Positions 22,406 to 30,002 of a stretch of 36,639 nucleotides of DNA are shown in pieces. Origin of the DNA: Chloroflexota bacterium (lineage in GTDB: Bacteria; Chloroflexota; Anaerolineae; Fen-1058). The translations under genes were made by a program, and so were the position numbers. Position 1 is the first letter of the stretch. Each line of letters begins with the position of its first letter. The notes under the pieces were generated by a model. That model was not told the DNA's origin. It worked only from the letters and a program-made list of their open reading frames with translations, and searched no databases. The stretch covers positions 1-36,639 of the forward strand of contig JACRBO010000824.1 in NCBI GenBank assembly GCA_016219235.1. The letters run 5' to 3'.

Positions 22406-22927
22406 ATGATCAACGTTTTGTTGTTGAACGCGTCGTTTGAGCCGCTGGCCGTCGTCAAGTTGAGCCGGGCGATCGGCCTGTTGATGGACGGCAAGGTAGA
22501 CCTGGTTGAAGCGTGGCCGGGGCGCGAACTGCGCTCTAAGGCAACGCGCCAGCCGATGCCCAGCGTGTTGCGCTTGCGCTACTACGTCAATGTGCCCCGG
22601 CGCGGCGTAGGCTGGAGCCGCCGCGGCGTGCTGGCGCGCGATCATCACACCTGCCAGTTTTGCGGCAAGCGGTTGGGCGCGCACGAAGCCACCATCGACC
22701 ATATCATTCCGCAGTGGTATTGCCGCGCTGAAAACATTCCGCCCAACACCTGGAGCAATACCACGGCTTGCTGCCCTAAGTGCCAGCAGCGCAAAGGCGG
22801 CCGCTCCATGCGCGAGGCCGGCATGCGCTTCTTCGACCCCAATTATGAGCCTAAGACGCCGCGCACTAACTATCTGATCATGTCATCAGACATCCGGCCG
22901 GAGTGGAAACGCTACATCCGGTTGTAG
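22406..22927 (+). CDS. HNH endonuclease-family protein
   Basis: The 173-residue protein begins with the INVLLLNASFEPLAVVKLSRAIGLLMDGKVDLVE segment typical of a widespread HNH family of Actinobacteria, cyanobacteria and Chloroflexota. The zinc/HNH core is complete: CQFC (83-86), the IDHIIPQ motif with Asp98-His99, Asn118 (NTT), and CPKC (123-126) followed by NRK-like QQRKGG. The expected activity is metal-dependent DNA cleavage, but the biological role of this single-gene family is not established. It is not next to a methylase, phage or restriction gene, so defence is not indicated. The ribosome binding site is weak (GGTGAG). A strong hairpin follows the stop codon. Confidence 0.9.
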   Translation: MINVLLLNASFEPLAVVKLSRAIGLLMDGKVDLVEAWPGRELRSKATRQPMPSVLRLRYYVNVPRRGVGWSRRGVLARDHHTCQFCGKRLGAHEATIDHIIPQWYCRAENIPPNTWSNTTACCPKCQQRKGGRSMREAGMRFFDPNYEPKTPRTNYLIMSSDIRPEWKRYIRL

Positions 22928-22940
22928 GCAGACAACAGAA

Positions 22941-22978
22941 CGCCGCCCCCGTCAAGCACTGACGGGGGCGGCGTGTTT
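22941..22978 (+). terminator. Strong GC-rich terminator between convergent genes
   Basis: A perfect 14-base stem (22941-22954 with 22960-22973) and 5-base loop are followed by TGTTTT. It lies between the HNH gene and the convergent PPOX gene and could stop transcription from the plus strand. Confidence 0.85.
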
Positions 22979-22989
22979 TCAGTGAGACG

Positions 22990-23382
22990 TCAGGTTCGTG
23001 GAAAGACCGTCTCTGGCAAGACCGTGTACGTGACACGCACTTCGCCGGGTCGCTTTGGATAATCGCGATTGCCGCGATACTTCAACTGCAAATTACAGAT
23101 CGTGTCGTACGCGCCATCTTCCGTTTCCTCCACTACGCGCCCGCGCAGCTGCATATAGTGATAGGGGTCGGCCGGATCGACAATCAGCAAGGCCACTTTG
23201 CCGCCGCGCTTCATCACGCGATCTTTCACGCGACCGCGCGCCGTGTTAAGGATGATGTGCGTGCCATCCCAGCCAAACCAGATGGGCGTGACTTGCGGCG
23301 AACCGTCGGCCAGCGTCAACGCCAACGAGGCAAAGGCCCGCTTTTCGTCGGACAGCAGATCAAGCAAGCGTGGTGGAATCAT
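22990..23382 (-). CDS. PPOX-class flavin/F420-dependent oxidoreductase family protein
   Basis: The 130-residue split-barrel protein starts IPPRLLDLLSDEKRAFASLALTLADGSPQVTPIWFGWDGTHIILNT, the usual opening of the pyridoxamine 5'-phosphate oxidase-like family (PPOX class, F420-dependent branch). It continues with ARGRVKDRVMKRGGKVALLIVDPADPYHYMQLRGRV, which supplies the cofactor phosphate-binding positions. Length matches the ~130-residue actinobacterial and chloroflexal homologues. It binds FMN or F420 in such proteins; which one cannot be decided here, and the substrate is unknown. AGGAGG lies 12 bases upstream of the ATG. It lies downstream of the 143-residue hypothetical gene, but a terminator separates them. 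Confidence 0.85.
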   Translation of the reverse strand: MIPPRLLDLLSDEKRAFASLALTLADGSPQVTPIWFGWDGTHIILNTARGRVKDRVMKRGGKVALLIVDPADPYHYMQLRGRVVEETEDGAYDTICNLQLKYRGNRDYPKRPGEVRVTYTVLPETVFPRT

Positions 23383-23406
23383 AAATTTGCACTTCCTCCT
23401 GGGCTA

Positions 23407-23442
23407 TTAAATAAAGGACACGGCGGGGCTGCCGCCGTGTCC
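23407..23442 (-). terminator. Terminator after the 143-residue hypothetical gene
   Basis: A perfect 11-base stem (23416-23426 with 23432-23442), 5-base loop, followed on the minus strand by TTTATTTAA. It lies 28 bases after the stop codon at 23470 and within the leader of the PPOX gene. Confidence 0.75.
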
Positions 23443-23469
23443 ACATCAACTTCATGCAACGACTGGTGG

Positions 23470-23901
23470 CTAGACGAACGCGCTCAGGTCGTCGTCGTTT
23501 GGTCCATCAACCGCGTCGTCCGCTTCGTCGTCCAGCTCTTCATCATTAAAGGCGGCGTCGTTCAAATCCTCGCGCTGAGTGATGAAGCCATTAGGCACGG
23601 CCACCCACAGGTTCAGCAAATCGCCTTCTTCGACGCGGCCGGGCTTGGCCGCCAGAATTTCAACCTTTTGCCGCAAGCCGTCCATCTGCGGAAAATCCAG
23701 CAGCACCGGGCGGCCTTCGCCCCAGGCCCGGTGGCAGCGTTCCATCAAAGCACCGGCGTTAAATGTCCGCATCTGGCAGACACCCACACTGCGTGGCAAA
23801 GTGCCTTCCCACATCGACATGGACCATACATCTTGCGCCAGCATGAATTCCGGCGGCGGTCCCTCAATAATAGTGATTTTTTCCGGCTCTGTATAAGTCA
23901 T
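23470..23901 (-). CDS. Hypothetical protein with acidic C-terminal tail
   Basis: The 143-residue protein has a compact N-terminal ~105 residues (EKITIIEGPPPEFM, then WSMSMWEGTLPRSVGVCQMRTFNAGALMERCHRAWGEGRPVLLDFP, ending LNLWVAVPNG) and a strongly acidic, probably disordered tail (DDEADDAVDGPNDDDLSAFV). I recall similar proteins in Anaerolineae but know no name or function. The acidic tail could mediate protein or RNA-polymerase contacts, as in the delta subunit; this is only an analogy. It has its own consensus promoter (23934-23960) with a short leader and a GGGGGA ribosome binding site, and its own terminator, so it is a separately regulated single gene. Confidence 0.7.
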   Translation of the reverse strand: MTYTEPEKITIIEGPPPEFMLAQDVWSMSMWEGTLPRSVGVCQMRTFNAGALMERCHRAWGEGRPVLLDFPQMDGLRQKVEILAAKPGRVEEGDLLNLWVAVPNGFITQREDLNDAAFNDEELDDEADDAVDGPNDDDLSAFV

Positions 23902-23933
23902 CTGGTGTTCCCCCTGTTTACGCTACGAAAGTG

Positions 23934-23960
23934 ATTATACCTGATCTACCGCGTTGTCAA
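23934..23960 (-). promoter_or_regulatory. Consensus promoter of the 143-residue hypothetical gene
   Basis: On the minus strand, perfect TTGACA (23955-23960) and perfect TATAAT (23934-23939) are separated by 15 bases, with GG before the -10. The spacer is two bases shorter than ideal. The predicted start site is about 25 bases before the ATG at 23901. Confidence 0.6.
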
Positions 23961-24033
23961 CAGTGACGTTTGCCCGATTAAGCGATGTAGACTATCATGC
24001 GGCAGCCGCGAATCAGCGGGTCAGGAGCACATC

Positions 24034-24603
24034 TTGCCGTCATTTCAAGAGTTATTGCAAGCAACCGCCGCTCGTCACGATCATCTATGCCCCCGGCAAG
24101 TGCTGGGTGTGCGGATGGGGCGGCTGGCCTCACACGCCCTGCGTCTCGATCTGCCCCAGACCGATAAGCGTCTGCTGACGATTGTAGAGACAGATGGCTG
24201 CTTTGCGGACGGCGTTGCCGTCGCTACCGGCTGCTGGATGGGCCGCCGCACGCTGCGTATCGAGGATTACGGCAAAGTGGCGGCGACATTTGTCGATACA
24301 CAGACTGGCCAGGCGGCCCGCATCACACCCCGATCGGCTGCCCGCGACCTGGCGGCCCGCTATGCGCCCGAAGCGTCAAACGGCTGGGAAGCGTATCTGC
24401 TGGGCTATCAGCGCATGCCCGATGACGAATTGCTGGTGGTGCAAGCCGTGCAACTGATCGCTTCGCTACAGTCGATCATCAGCACCCCCGAAGCGCGAAC
24501 CACCTGTGCCGTATGCGGCGAGGAAATCTTCAACGAGCGGGAAGTGGTGCGAGGCGGTGTGGTGCTGTGCAAGAGTTGCGCGGGGGAAAGGTATTATCGG
24601 TAA
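24034..24603 (+). CDS. FmdE-family protein with C-terminal zinc finger
   Basis: This 189-residue protein has an N-terminal FmdE domain (about 1-150): HDHLCPRQVLGVRMG with the metal-site His/Cys (17-19), ETDGCFADGVAVATGCWMGRRTLR with Cys56 and Cys67, and EDYGKVAATFVDT. A TraR/DksA-like zinc finger follows (C158-x2-C161 and C179-x2-C182). FmdE was named as formylmethanofuran dehydrogenase subunit E but is common in organisms without methanogenesis, where its job is unclear; molybdopterin or tungstopterin enzyme maturation is one suggestion. The TTG start at 24034 is chosen because AGGAG lies 7 bases upstream. The stop codon TAA opens a heptamer tract. It stands alone. Confidence 0.85.
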   Translation: MPSFQELLQATAARHDHLCPRQVLGVRMGRLASHALRLDLPQTDKRLLTIVETDGCFADGVAVATGCWMGRRTLRIEDYGKVAATFVDTQTGQAARITPRSAARDLAARYAPEASNGWEAYLLGYQRMPDDELLVVQAVQLIASLQSIISTPEARTTCAVCGEEIFNEREVVRGGVVLCKSCAGERYYR

Positions 24604-24733
24604 CTGGTCGATAGGTAACCGGTCAATTAGTAATCGGTAACTGGTCAATTGGTAATCGGTCAACCAGTCAACCGATTACCGATTACCGATTACCAATCAC
24701 CGATTACCAATCACCGATTACCGATTACCAATC
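24601..24733. repeat. Large heptamer tract between convergent stop codons
   Basis: Forward-type units (GGTAACT, GGTCAAT, GGTAATC) fill 24601-24670 and switch near 24675 to inverted units (ACCGATT, ACCAATC; eight in a row at a 7-base period). The TAA of the FmdE-like gene (24601-24603) and the TAA of the minus-strand SDR (24718-24720) lie inside. The last codons of the SDR (VIGNR) are encoded by repeat units. Confidence 0.85.
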
Positions 24734-25683
24734 ACTCCTCGCTCCCTGAACCACGCCAGCGCATCATCGAGCGTGTCTTTGATCGGGCGCGTCTTCAAGC
24801 CTAATTCAGTCACCGCTTTCGCATTGTTCAACGGCTGCCAGAATTTCATCGTGCGCAGATGACCGATGGTGCCACCAGGCAGATACTGCCCCACAGCGAT
24901 GATGCCGTTCAGCAGCCGCGGCCCGATCTTGATGCGGGGCGGCCTGACGCCGGCCGACTGCGCCACTAACGTCAGTCCCTCTAACAGCGTGATGTTGTGC
25001 GCGCTGAGGATATAGCGTTCGCCCACCCGGCCGCGCTCCACCGCATTGACGTGCGCCTCAGCCACGTCGCGCACATCGATCGCGCCGAACGTCGCGTCGA
25101 AGTAGACCGGCATCTTGCCCTGCGCCGTCTGCACCACAATCCCGCTGACCGAGAGATGCACATCGCCGGGGCCAAACACTGCCGAGGGGCACAGCGCGAT
25201 CACCGGCACATCACTCTTCAGCGCTTCGACTTCCATCGCCCATTTGGCTTCGTAATACGCGTCGCCTGCCGAACCCGGCACATAGCGATCTTGCTCATCC
25301 GCGCCTCGCGATCGATCGCGTGCCGGACCGATCGTGGTAAACGAACTCGTGTAGATCAATCGATCGACTTTCGCCGCACGCGCCGCGTCCAGCACACCAC
25401 GCAGTTGAGTAACCGCGGCCTGCACGTGCTGATCGATGTTCTTAGCCGAATGCGGATACGCCGCCGCCGCGTGAAACACCACCTCGCAGCCGCGCATCGC
25501 TTCCCGCAGGGTCGCGGAGTCGTCGAGGTTGCCGCTGATCCAATCGGGTTGTAGATCGCCGATCGCGCCCACGGCGTGCGGATTGCGCCGCAGCGCCCTG
25601 ACCTGCCAGCCGCGCCCCAGCGCCGATCGCACAATCTGCCCGCCGATGAAACCGGTTGCCCCTAACACTAAACTTGTCGTCAT
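24718..25683 (-). CDS. NAD(P)-dependent epimerase/reductase, extended SDR
   Basis: The 321-residue protein has the extended-SDR nucleotide motif LVLGATGFIGGQ (6-16), VVFHAAA (68-74), YTSSFTTIGP (111-120), and the catalytic YxxxK pair Tyr143-Lys147 in AYYEAKW, followed by PSAVFGPGD. It resembles dihydroflavonol-4-reductase/HpnA-like enzymes acting on ketone or sugar-nucleotide substrates; the substrate cannot be read. The ATG at 25683 is preferred to the TTG at 25689. The protein's last five residues and its stop codon are encoded by the heptamer tract, so the original C-terminus may have been replaced. It lies downstream of the M3 peptidase with a 65-base gap holding a decamer repeat. Confidence 0.85.
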   Translation of the reverse strand: MTTSLVLGATGFIGGQIVRSALGRGWQVRALRRNPHAVGAIGDLQPDWISGNLDDSATLREAMRGCEVVFHAAAAYPHSAKNIDQHVQAAVTQLRGVLDAARAAKVDRLIYTSSFTTIGPARDRSRGADEQDRYVPGSAGDAYYEAKWAMEVEALKSDVPVIALCPSAVFGPGDVHLSVSGIVVQTAQGKMPVYFDATFGAIDVRDVAEAHVNAVERGRVGERYILSAHNITLLEGLTLVAQSAGVRPPRIKIGPRLLNGIIAVGQYLPGGTIGHLRTMKFWQPLNNAKAVTELGLKTRPIKDTLDDALAWFRERGVIGNR

Positions 25684-25706
25684 AGTCAATCAATCCACCT
25701 ATCGAC

Positions 25707-25750
25707 GCGGCATTTTCGTGATGATTCGTGCAGATTCGTGGATCGATTTC
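25707..25750. repeat. Decamer-like tract (GATTCGTG units)
   Basis: Repeats of the form ATTTTCGTG, ATGATTCGTG, CAGATTCGTG with a 10-base period follow the TGA stop of the minus-strand M3 peptidase gene (25749-25751). Confidence 0.55.
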
Positions 25751-27452
25751 AGGCTTTAAGTTGCTCGATGTGGTTTTCGATCAACTCCACCGCTTCACGC
25801 AGCGTGTCCGCATCGAAGGCGAACTTGACGTTGGCCGCCGCGTACAGTTCAGGCAACGGCTTCGTCGCGCCCAGCGACAGCGCGTGGCGATAGGCGGCCA
25901 GCGCGCCGGCCTGATCTTGCAGCGCGTTGCGCCAGACCTGCACCGCGCCCAGCTGCGCCAGACCGTATTCCACGTAATAAAACGGGCTGCGATGAATATG
26001 CTGCTTGCGGTGCCAGCCCGTCATTAGCGCGTCGTCCAGGCCGCTCCAATCGACGCCGGGCATAAAGCGCTGCGCCAACTCCACCCACTTCGCGTCGCAG
26101 GCCGCCGGATCATCGCCGTCCGCGTGCGTGTACGCCCAGTGCTGGAAGGCATCCACCATCGCCATATACGGCCAGAACAAGATGATGCGCTCCAGGTGCT
26201 GGATGCGATCCTGCGCATAGTCCGCGCCCGCGTAGAAGCCGCCGTGCCGATCGGATAGATACGGCGCAGCGAGCAGTTCCATCGCCATCGACGCCACTTC
26301 CGCAATCTCCATCGTGATGTTGAGCTGTTGAATATACGGCAGATGAAGCGTCTCGAAGACGTGGAAGGCATGACCGGACTCGTGCAGCATCGTGCGGACA
26401 TCGTCGCGCAGGCCCACCGAATTCATGAAGATGAAAGGCCGCCGGGTGACCGGGAACTCCGTGCAGAACGCGCCCGGCGCTTTGCCTTTGCGATTATCCA
26501 GATCGAGCAAGCCTTCACGCTGCATCGTCGCATAGTATTCGCCCAACTGCGGATCGACGTGGGCGAAGACCGTAGCGGTTTTCGCCATCAACTCCGCGCC
26601 ATCCTTGAACGGCGGGCGCACATCCAGACTGATGGGATTCCGATCCAGATCGAGATCCCACGGGCGCACAGTGGCTACGCCCAATCGTTGCCGCGCCCGA
26701 TCGTAAATGCGCGTGGCCGCCGGCACCGCCACCGCCTCAATCGCTGCGTGAAATTCCAGGCAGTTCTCCGGCGTATAGTCAAAGCGCTGCCGATCGCGCC
26801 AACTGTACGCTCGGAAGTCGGCGTGATCGGCGTTATGCGCGATCTGCTGGCGCAGCGGCACCGCCTGCCGCCACAGATCGTTGATCGCCGCCCGATCGGC
26901 CAGCCAGCGATCCGAGGCCAGTCGCCAGGTCTGTTCACGAACCGATCGATCGTCGCTCAGCCCGATCGGACGCAGCTGCTGCAACGTGAGTTCCTGTCCC
27001 TGCCACAGCACGCTCTGCACGCCCACGATCTTGTTGTACTGCTGACCCAGTTTGCGGCCCTGCAAGATCAACGGCAGATTGGCCTCGCGGAACAGTTCGG
27101 CTTCGGCGCGCAGATTGCGCAACGGCAGATCGAAACCGGCCGGCTGCAAGCCGCTGTTCAACAATTTTTGCTTAAGCTGTTGCTCGGCTTCTTCAACTTT
27201 GGGCTGCACCTCGCTCAAGAAACCCAGATAGCGCTGCTCGGCGGCCGCATCTGCCGTATTCAAAGTTGTAGCCAGATGCAGGCGCGAGAACATTTCGCCG
27301 ACCGTCTTGGCAATCCGCGTCCAATCGGCCAGCCAGGCCGCGACGTTTTCGGCGTCCAACGGGCGCGCGTTCAGGTCCTGATAATACGGCGCAATTTCAG
27401 TCCAGGTCCAGGCCAGGAAAGTGTGATAATGGGTGGGGAGCGTGGAAAACAT
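25749..27452 (-). CDS. M3-family oligoendopeptidase (PepF-like)
   Basis: A 567-residue zinc metallopeptidase. The catalytic HExxH is at 357-361 (MLHESGHAFHVFE), and Glu385 in the helix EIAEVASMAMELL is the probable third zinc ligand. N-terminal residues 20-200 form the helical PepF-like cap. PFIFMNSVGLRDDV before the zinc site and the GADYAQDRIQHLERIILFWPY helix after it are typical of the family. The length is close to PepF (about 600). It cleaves oligopeptides in the cytoplasm; no signal peptide is present. A TTGACA-N17-TATGGT promoter lies upstream and GAGGT precedes the ATG. A second protein, the extended SDR, lies 65 bases downstream on the same strand. Confidence 0.9.
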   Translation of the reverse strand: MFSTLPTHYHTFLAWTWTEIAPYYQDLNARPLDAENVAAWLADWTRIAKTVGEMFSRLHLATTLNTADAAAEQRYLGFLSEVQPKVEEAEQQLKQKLLNSGLQPAGFDLPLRNLRAEAELFREANLPLILQGRKLGQQYNKIVGVQSVLWQGQELTLQQLRPIGLSDDRSVREQTWRLASDRWLADRAAINDLWRQAVPLRQQIAHNADHADFRAYSWRDRQRFDYTPENCLEFHAAIEAVAVPAATRIYDRARQRLGVATVRPWDLDLDRNPISLDVRPPFKDGAELMAKTATVFAHVDPQLGEYYATMQREGLLDLDNRKGKAPGAFCTEFPVTRRPFIFMNSVGLRDDVRTMLHESGHAFHVFETLHLPYIQQLNITMEIAEVASMAMELLAAPYLSDRHGGFYAGADYAQDRIQHLERIILFWPYMAMVDAFQHWAYTHADGDDPAACDAKWVELAQRFMPGVDWSGLDDALMTGWHRKQHIHRSPFYYVEYGLAQLGAVQVWRNALQDQAGALAAYRHALSLGATKPLPELYAAANVKFAFDADTLREAVELIENHIEQLKA

Positions 27453-27479
27453 CGTGTAACCTCACGGTGGAATGAGGCA

Positions 27480-27508
27480 ACCATATCATCGAGTACGAGG
27501 GTTGTCAA
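27480..27508 (-). promoter_or_regulatory. Promoter of the M3 oligopeptidase
   Basis: On the minus strand TTGACA (27503-27508), a 17-base spacer and TATGGT (27480-27485) precede the start codon at 27452, giving a leader of about 20 bases with GAGGT as ribosome binding site. The -35 overlaps the U-tract of the terminator of the gene before it. Confidence 0.6.
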
Positions 27509-27540
27509 ACAAAAACGACCTGGCGAGTGAAGCCAGGTCG
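27506..27540 (-). terminator. Terminator after the enoyl-CoA hydratase gene
   Basis: A perfect 9-base stem (27516-27524 with 27532-27540), 7-base loop, followed on the minus strand by TTTTTGTTTG, 16 bases after the stop codon at 27556. Confidence 0.85.
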
Positions 27541-27555
27541 ATGGTGTGATCCACT

Positions 27556-28329
27556 TCAACGTCCTTGCCACTCTGCCGGGCGTTTCTCGACGAAAGCGCG
27601 CATGCCTTCTTTTTGGTCGTCAGTGGCAAACAAAAAATAGAACAGACGGCGCTCGTAATCCAGGCCGTCGCTGAGTGAAGTTTCAAACGCCTTGTTGATC
27701 GCCTCTTTCGCCAGCCGCACCGCAATGGGCGGGCGTGAGGCGATTTCGTTTGCCAACTTCAACGCTTCGTCGAGATAGACCTCGACGGGCACAACCCGCG
27801 CCACCAGCCCCGCTTGCTCCGCCTCGCGCGCGCCCATGTTGCGGCCCGTCAGCACCATCTCCATGGCTTTGCTCTTGCCGATGGCGCGCGTCAGCCGCTG
27901 CGTGCCGCCCGCGCCCGGCATCACACCGATGTTCACTTCCGGCTGGCCGAATTGCGCCGACTCCGAGGCGATGATCAGATCGCACGTCATCGCCAGTTCG
28001 CAGCCGCCGCCCAGACAATAACCGGACACGGCCGCAATGATCGGTTTCTTGATCTGCCGGATTCGGTCCCAGCGCTGGATGTTGTCGCGCAGCAACATGT
28101 CCACCGCCGTGGCGTCGGCCATCTCTTTGATGTCTGCTCCCGCTGCAAAGGCGCGCTGATTGCCCGTGATAACGATACAGCCGATACCGTCGTTTTGATC
28201 AAACGCCTCCAATGCGGCGGCGACTTCGTCCATCACAGCGACATTCAGCGCGTTCAATTGCTGCGGCCGATTGAGCCGGATCAGTCCCGCGCGATCCATC
28301 ACGGAGGTCAGGATTGTTGCGTAGTCCAT
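27556..28329 (-). CDS. Enoyl-CoA hydratase (crotonase)
   Basis: A 257-residue crotonase with both hydratase glutamates: Glu111 in GGGCELAMTCD and Glu131 in FGQPEVNIGVMPGAGGTQRL. The CoA-binding LNRPQQLNAL and oxyanion-hole AFAAGADIKEM are present, and the length matches Crt/PaaF/EchA (~258). It hydrates trans-2-enoyl-CoA to 3-hydroxyacyl-CoA in fatty-acid or butyrate metabolism and would work with the 3-hydroxybutyryl-CoA dehydrogenase at 8908-9762. The ATG at 28329 is chosen because GGGAGA lies upstream; the frame is open further but that part is the 3' end of the kinase-like gene read in another frame. Between it and the kinase-like gene is a hairpin with a 7-base stem (28354-28373). Confidence 0.93.
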   Translation of the reverse strand: MDYATILTSVMDRAGLIRLNRPQQLNALNVAVMDEVAAALEAFDQNDGIGCIVITGNQRAFAAGADIKEMADATAVDMLLRDNIQRWDRIRQIKKPIIAAVSGYCLGGGCELAMTCDLIIASESAQFGQPEVNIGVMPGAGGTQRLTRAIGKSKAMEMVLTGRNMGAREAEQAGLVARVVPVEVYLDEALKLANEIASRPPIAVRLAKEAINKAFETSLSDGLDYERRLFYFLFATDDQKEGMRAFVEKRPAEWQGR

Positions 28330-28384
28330 CGGCGTCTCCCCTGCCCGACCCAACGACGGCGTGGGAGCCGTCGCTGCTTGATGG

Positions 28385-29884
28385 CTAATAACACCAGCGC
28401 TTGAGGTAGTTAAGCGTCTGCGACAACAGTTCCTCGCCGGATTCAGCCCGCAGCGTAAGGCCCACTTCGTTCGTCGTGATCGGCTCCGGCACGCGGCGGC
28501 AATCCACGCTGAGGCCCACGCGCAGCGTCTGCTCGCCCGATCCGACCTGCGCCAGGATCGGTTCACTCACCGCCGGATCGATGCCGGGCACTTGCAAGCT
28601 CAACAGACCCAGTGGGCCGCTGTCCGCCGGCCAGATGAAAGTGCGGAACGTCAAGATCAACGTCATGCGATCCGATTGGCGCGGCATCATCAACGCCAAC
28701 GGCTCGATCGATACCGTCAGCGTCGGTGTCGCTGTGATACGCCGCGGGATAGTGGTTGGGGGCGGCAGCGTTACGGCTAGCGTCTCTGTGGCGCGCGGCG
28801 CAGTTGCGCTGGCCGCTGGGATAACCACGGGCAAAGTGGACGCGGTCGTTGGCCGTCGAGTGGGTTCAAGCGTCGGCGTGCTTACGATCGTCGGCAGTGG
28901 CGGCGCGTTAGGGCCAGGTGTTTCGATCGGGCCGGGCGAGGCCGCCGGACTTTGCGCCGCCGGGGGACGGGTGGCCAAACCGATCGCCGCCGCGATTACA
29001 ATCAACAGTCCGATCAGACCAAACACCCGGCCGCGTCGATCGCGCGTTTCGTGGCGCGCGGTGATGCGTCGTACGCCGGCGGCCGGTGGGGCTGCCTCGG
29101 CGCGGGTGGCCCGGGCTTGCGTCAGGGCTGTGGCTAATTCAAGCGGCGTCTGATAGCGTTGATCGGGGTCAAGCGCCAGCGCTTTCATCACGACGGCGTC
29201 AAGCGCCGGTGTAACTTTAGCATTGATTGCGTTGGGGCGCGGCGGCAACGCCAACCGCCGATTGACCCGCTCGTCATCGCGGTCCGGCTCGAAAGGCTTC
29301 TTACCGGTCAACAATTCATACAGCACTGCGCCCAGGCTGTAGGCATCGGCGCAGACTGCACCGGCGAGATCGGGGGCGGCGCGGCGGCGCAATTCGGGTG
29401 CGGCATAATCGGAGAGCGGCACGTCGAGTGCGTTCGTTAAGCCGCAATCGGCCACAAAGGCATTGCCGGCGTGATCGAACAAGATGTTGGCGGGGGTCAG
29501 ACGGCCATGCGCCAGTCCGTGCTGCTGCGCGTAGTCCAGCGCGGCGGCCACTTGCGACATGCAGCGCTCGATGTCGTCCAGGCGGAAACGCTGCGCACGC
29601 AGCCGCGCTTGCAACGTGCCCGCCGGCATGTAGCGCATGACGGCATAGACTTGATCGCCGGCGCGGCCACTGGCATATACCGGCAGCAGATTGGTATGAT
29701 CGAGATCGGCCAACTGGGCCAGCACTGCGCGCAATCGATCGCCGGCGCGGCTATCCAGCGGCTCGAAGACTTTCAGCGCAACGTAGCGCTCGACCGGACG
29801 CTGGCGCGCCACGTACACGGTGGCGCTGGAACCGCGGCCGGCTTCTTGCAGCACTTCATAGCCATCAAGCAGTTGACCGATCAT
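28385..29884 (-). CDS. Membrane Ser/Thr kinase-like protein lacking catalytic Asp (probable pseudokinase)
   Basis: A 499-residue protein. Residues 8-260 have the Hanks-kinase fold: glycine loop AGRGSSATVYVA, ATP-binding Lys38 in VALKVF, and DCG (146-148) for DFG. The catalytic loop reads HGRLTPAN (126-133) where active kinases have HRDxKPxN, so the proton-accepting Asp is Arg128 and the Lys is Thr130. The helix-C Glu is also not evident. A transmembrane helix (288-304) is followed by a Pro/Thr-rich stretch and a small C-terminal extracellular domain with two cysteines. It resembles bacterial PknB-type receptors but is probably a sensor or scaffold without phosphotransfer. The start codon lacks a clear Shine-Dalgarno. 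It precedes the enoyl-CoA hydratase gene. Confidence 0.85.
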   Translation of the reverse strand: MIGQLLDGYEVLQEAGRGSSATVYVARQRPVERYVALKVFEPLDSRAGDRLRAVLAQLADLDHTNLLPVYASGRAGDQVYAVMRYMPAGTLQARLRAQRFRLDDIERCMSQVAAALDYAQQHGLAHGRLTPANILFDHAGNAFVADCGLTNALDVPLSDYAAPELRRRAAPDLAGAVCADAYSLGAVLYELLTGKKPFEPDRDDERVNRRLALPPRPNAINAKVTPALDAVVMKALALDPDQRYQTPLELATALTQARATRAEAAPPAAGVRRITARHETRDRRGRVFGLIGLLIVIAAAIGLATRPPAAQSPAASPGPIETPGPNAPPLPTIVSTPTLEPTRRPTTASTLPVVIPAASATAPRATETLAVTLPPPTTIPRRITATPTLTVSIEPLALMMPRQSDRMTLILTFRTFIWPADSGPLGLLSLQVPGIDPAVSEPILAQVGSGEQTLRVGLSVDCRRVPEPITTNEVGLTLRAESGEELLSQTLNYLKRWCY

Positions 29885-29885
29885 G

Positions 29886-29992
29886 AGGATTAGTAGTTGG
29901 TAACTGGTGACTGGTAACGGGTGATCAGTAATTGGTTAAGCGGTTATTCGTCATCCACCATTGTACATTGATCATGGTCAATTGTTAATTGA
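29886..29992. repeat. Heptamer tract upstream of the kinase-like gene
   Basis: GTTGGTA, ACTGGTG, ACTGGTA, ACGGGTG, ATCAGTA, ATTGGTT units, then ATTGTAC, ATTGATC, ATGGTCA, ATTGTTA, all at a 7-base period. It fills the gap between the kinase-like start (29884) and the stop of the next minus-strand gene (30003). Confidence 0.75.
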
Positions 29993-30002
29993 GGCCTGCT
30001 CC

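Noticed and set aside
22406..22927. HNH protein as part of a defence island
   Set aside because: There is no restriction, methylation, CRISPR, retron or phage gene nearby, and this HNH type is a common single-gene chromosomal family.
26328..27530. A 400-codon open frame on the plus strand
   Set aside because: It lies wholly opposite the M3 peptidase gene, which has zinc-site motifs and a promoter. The plus-strand translation is low-complexity Arg/Gln/His-rich with no motif, as expected for a shadow in high-GC DNA.
28354..28373. Hairpin between the kinase-like and enoyl-CoA hydratase genes as a terminator
   Set aside because: The stem is only 7 bases and no T-tract follows on the minus strand, so it was not listed as a terminator.
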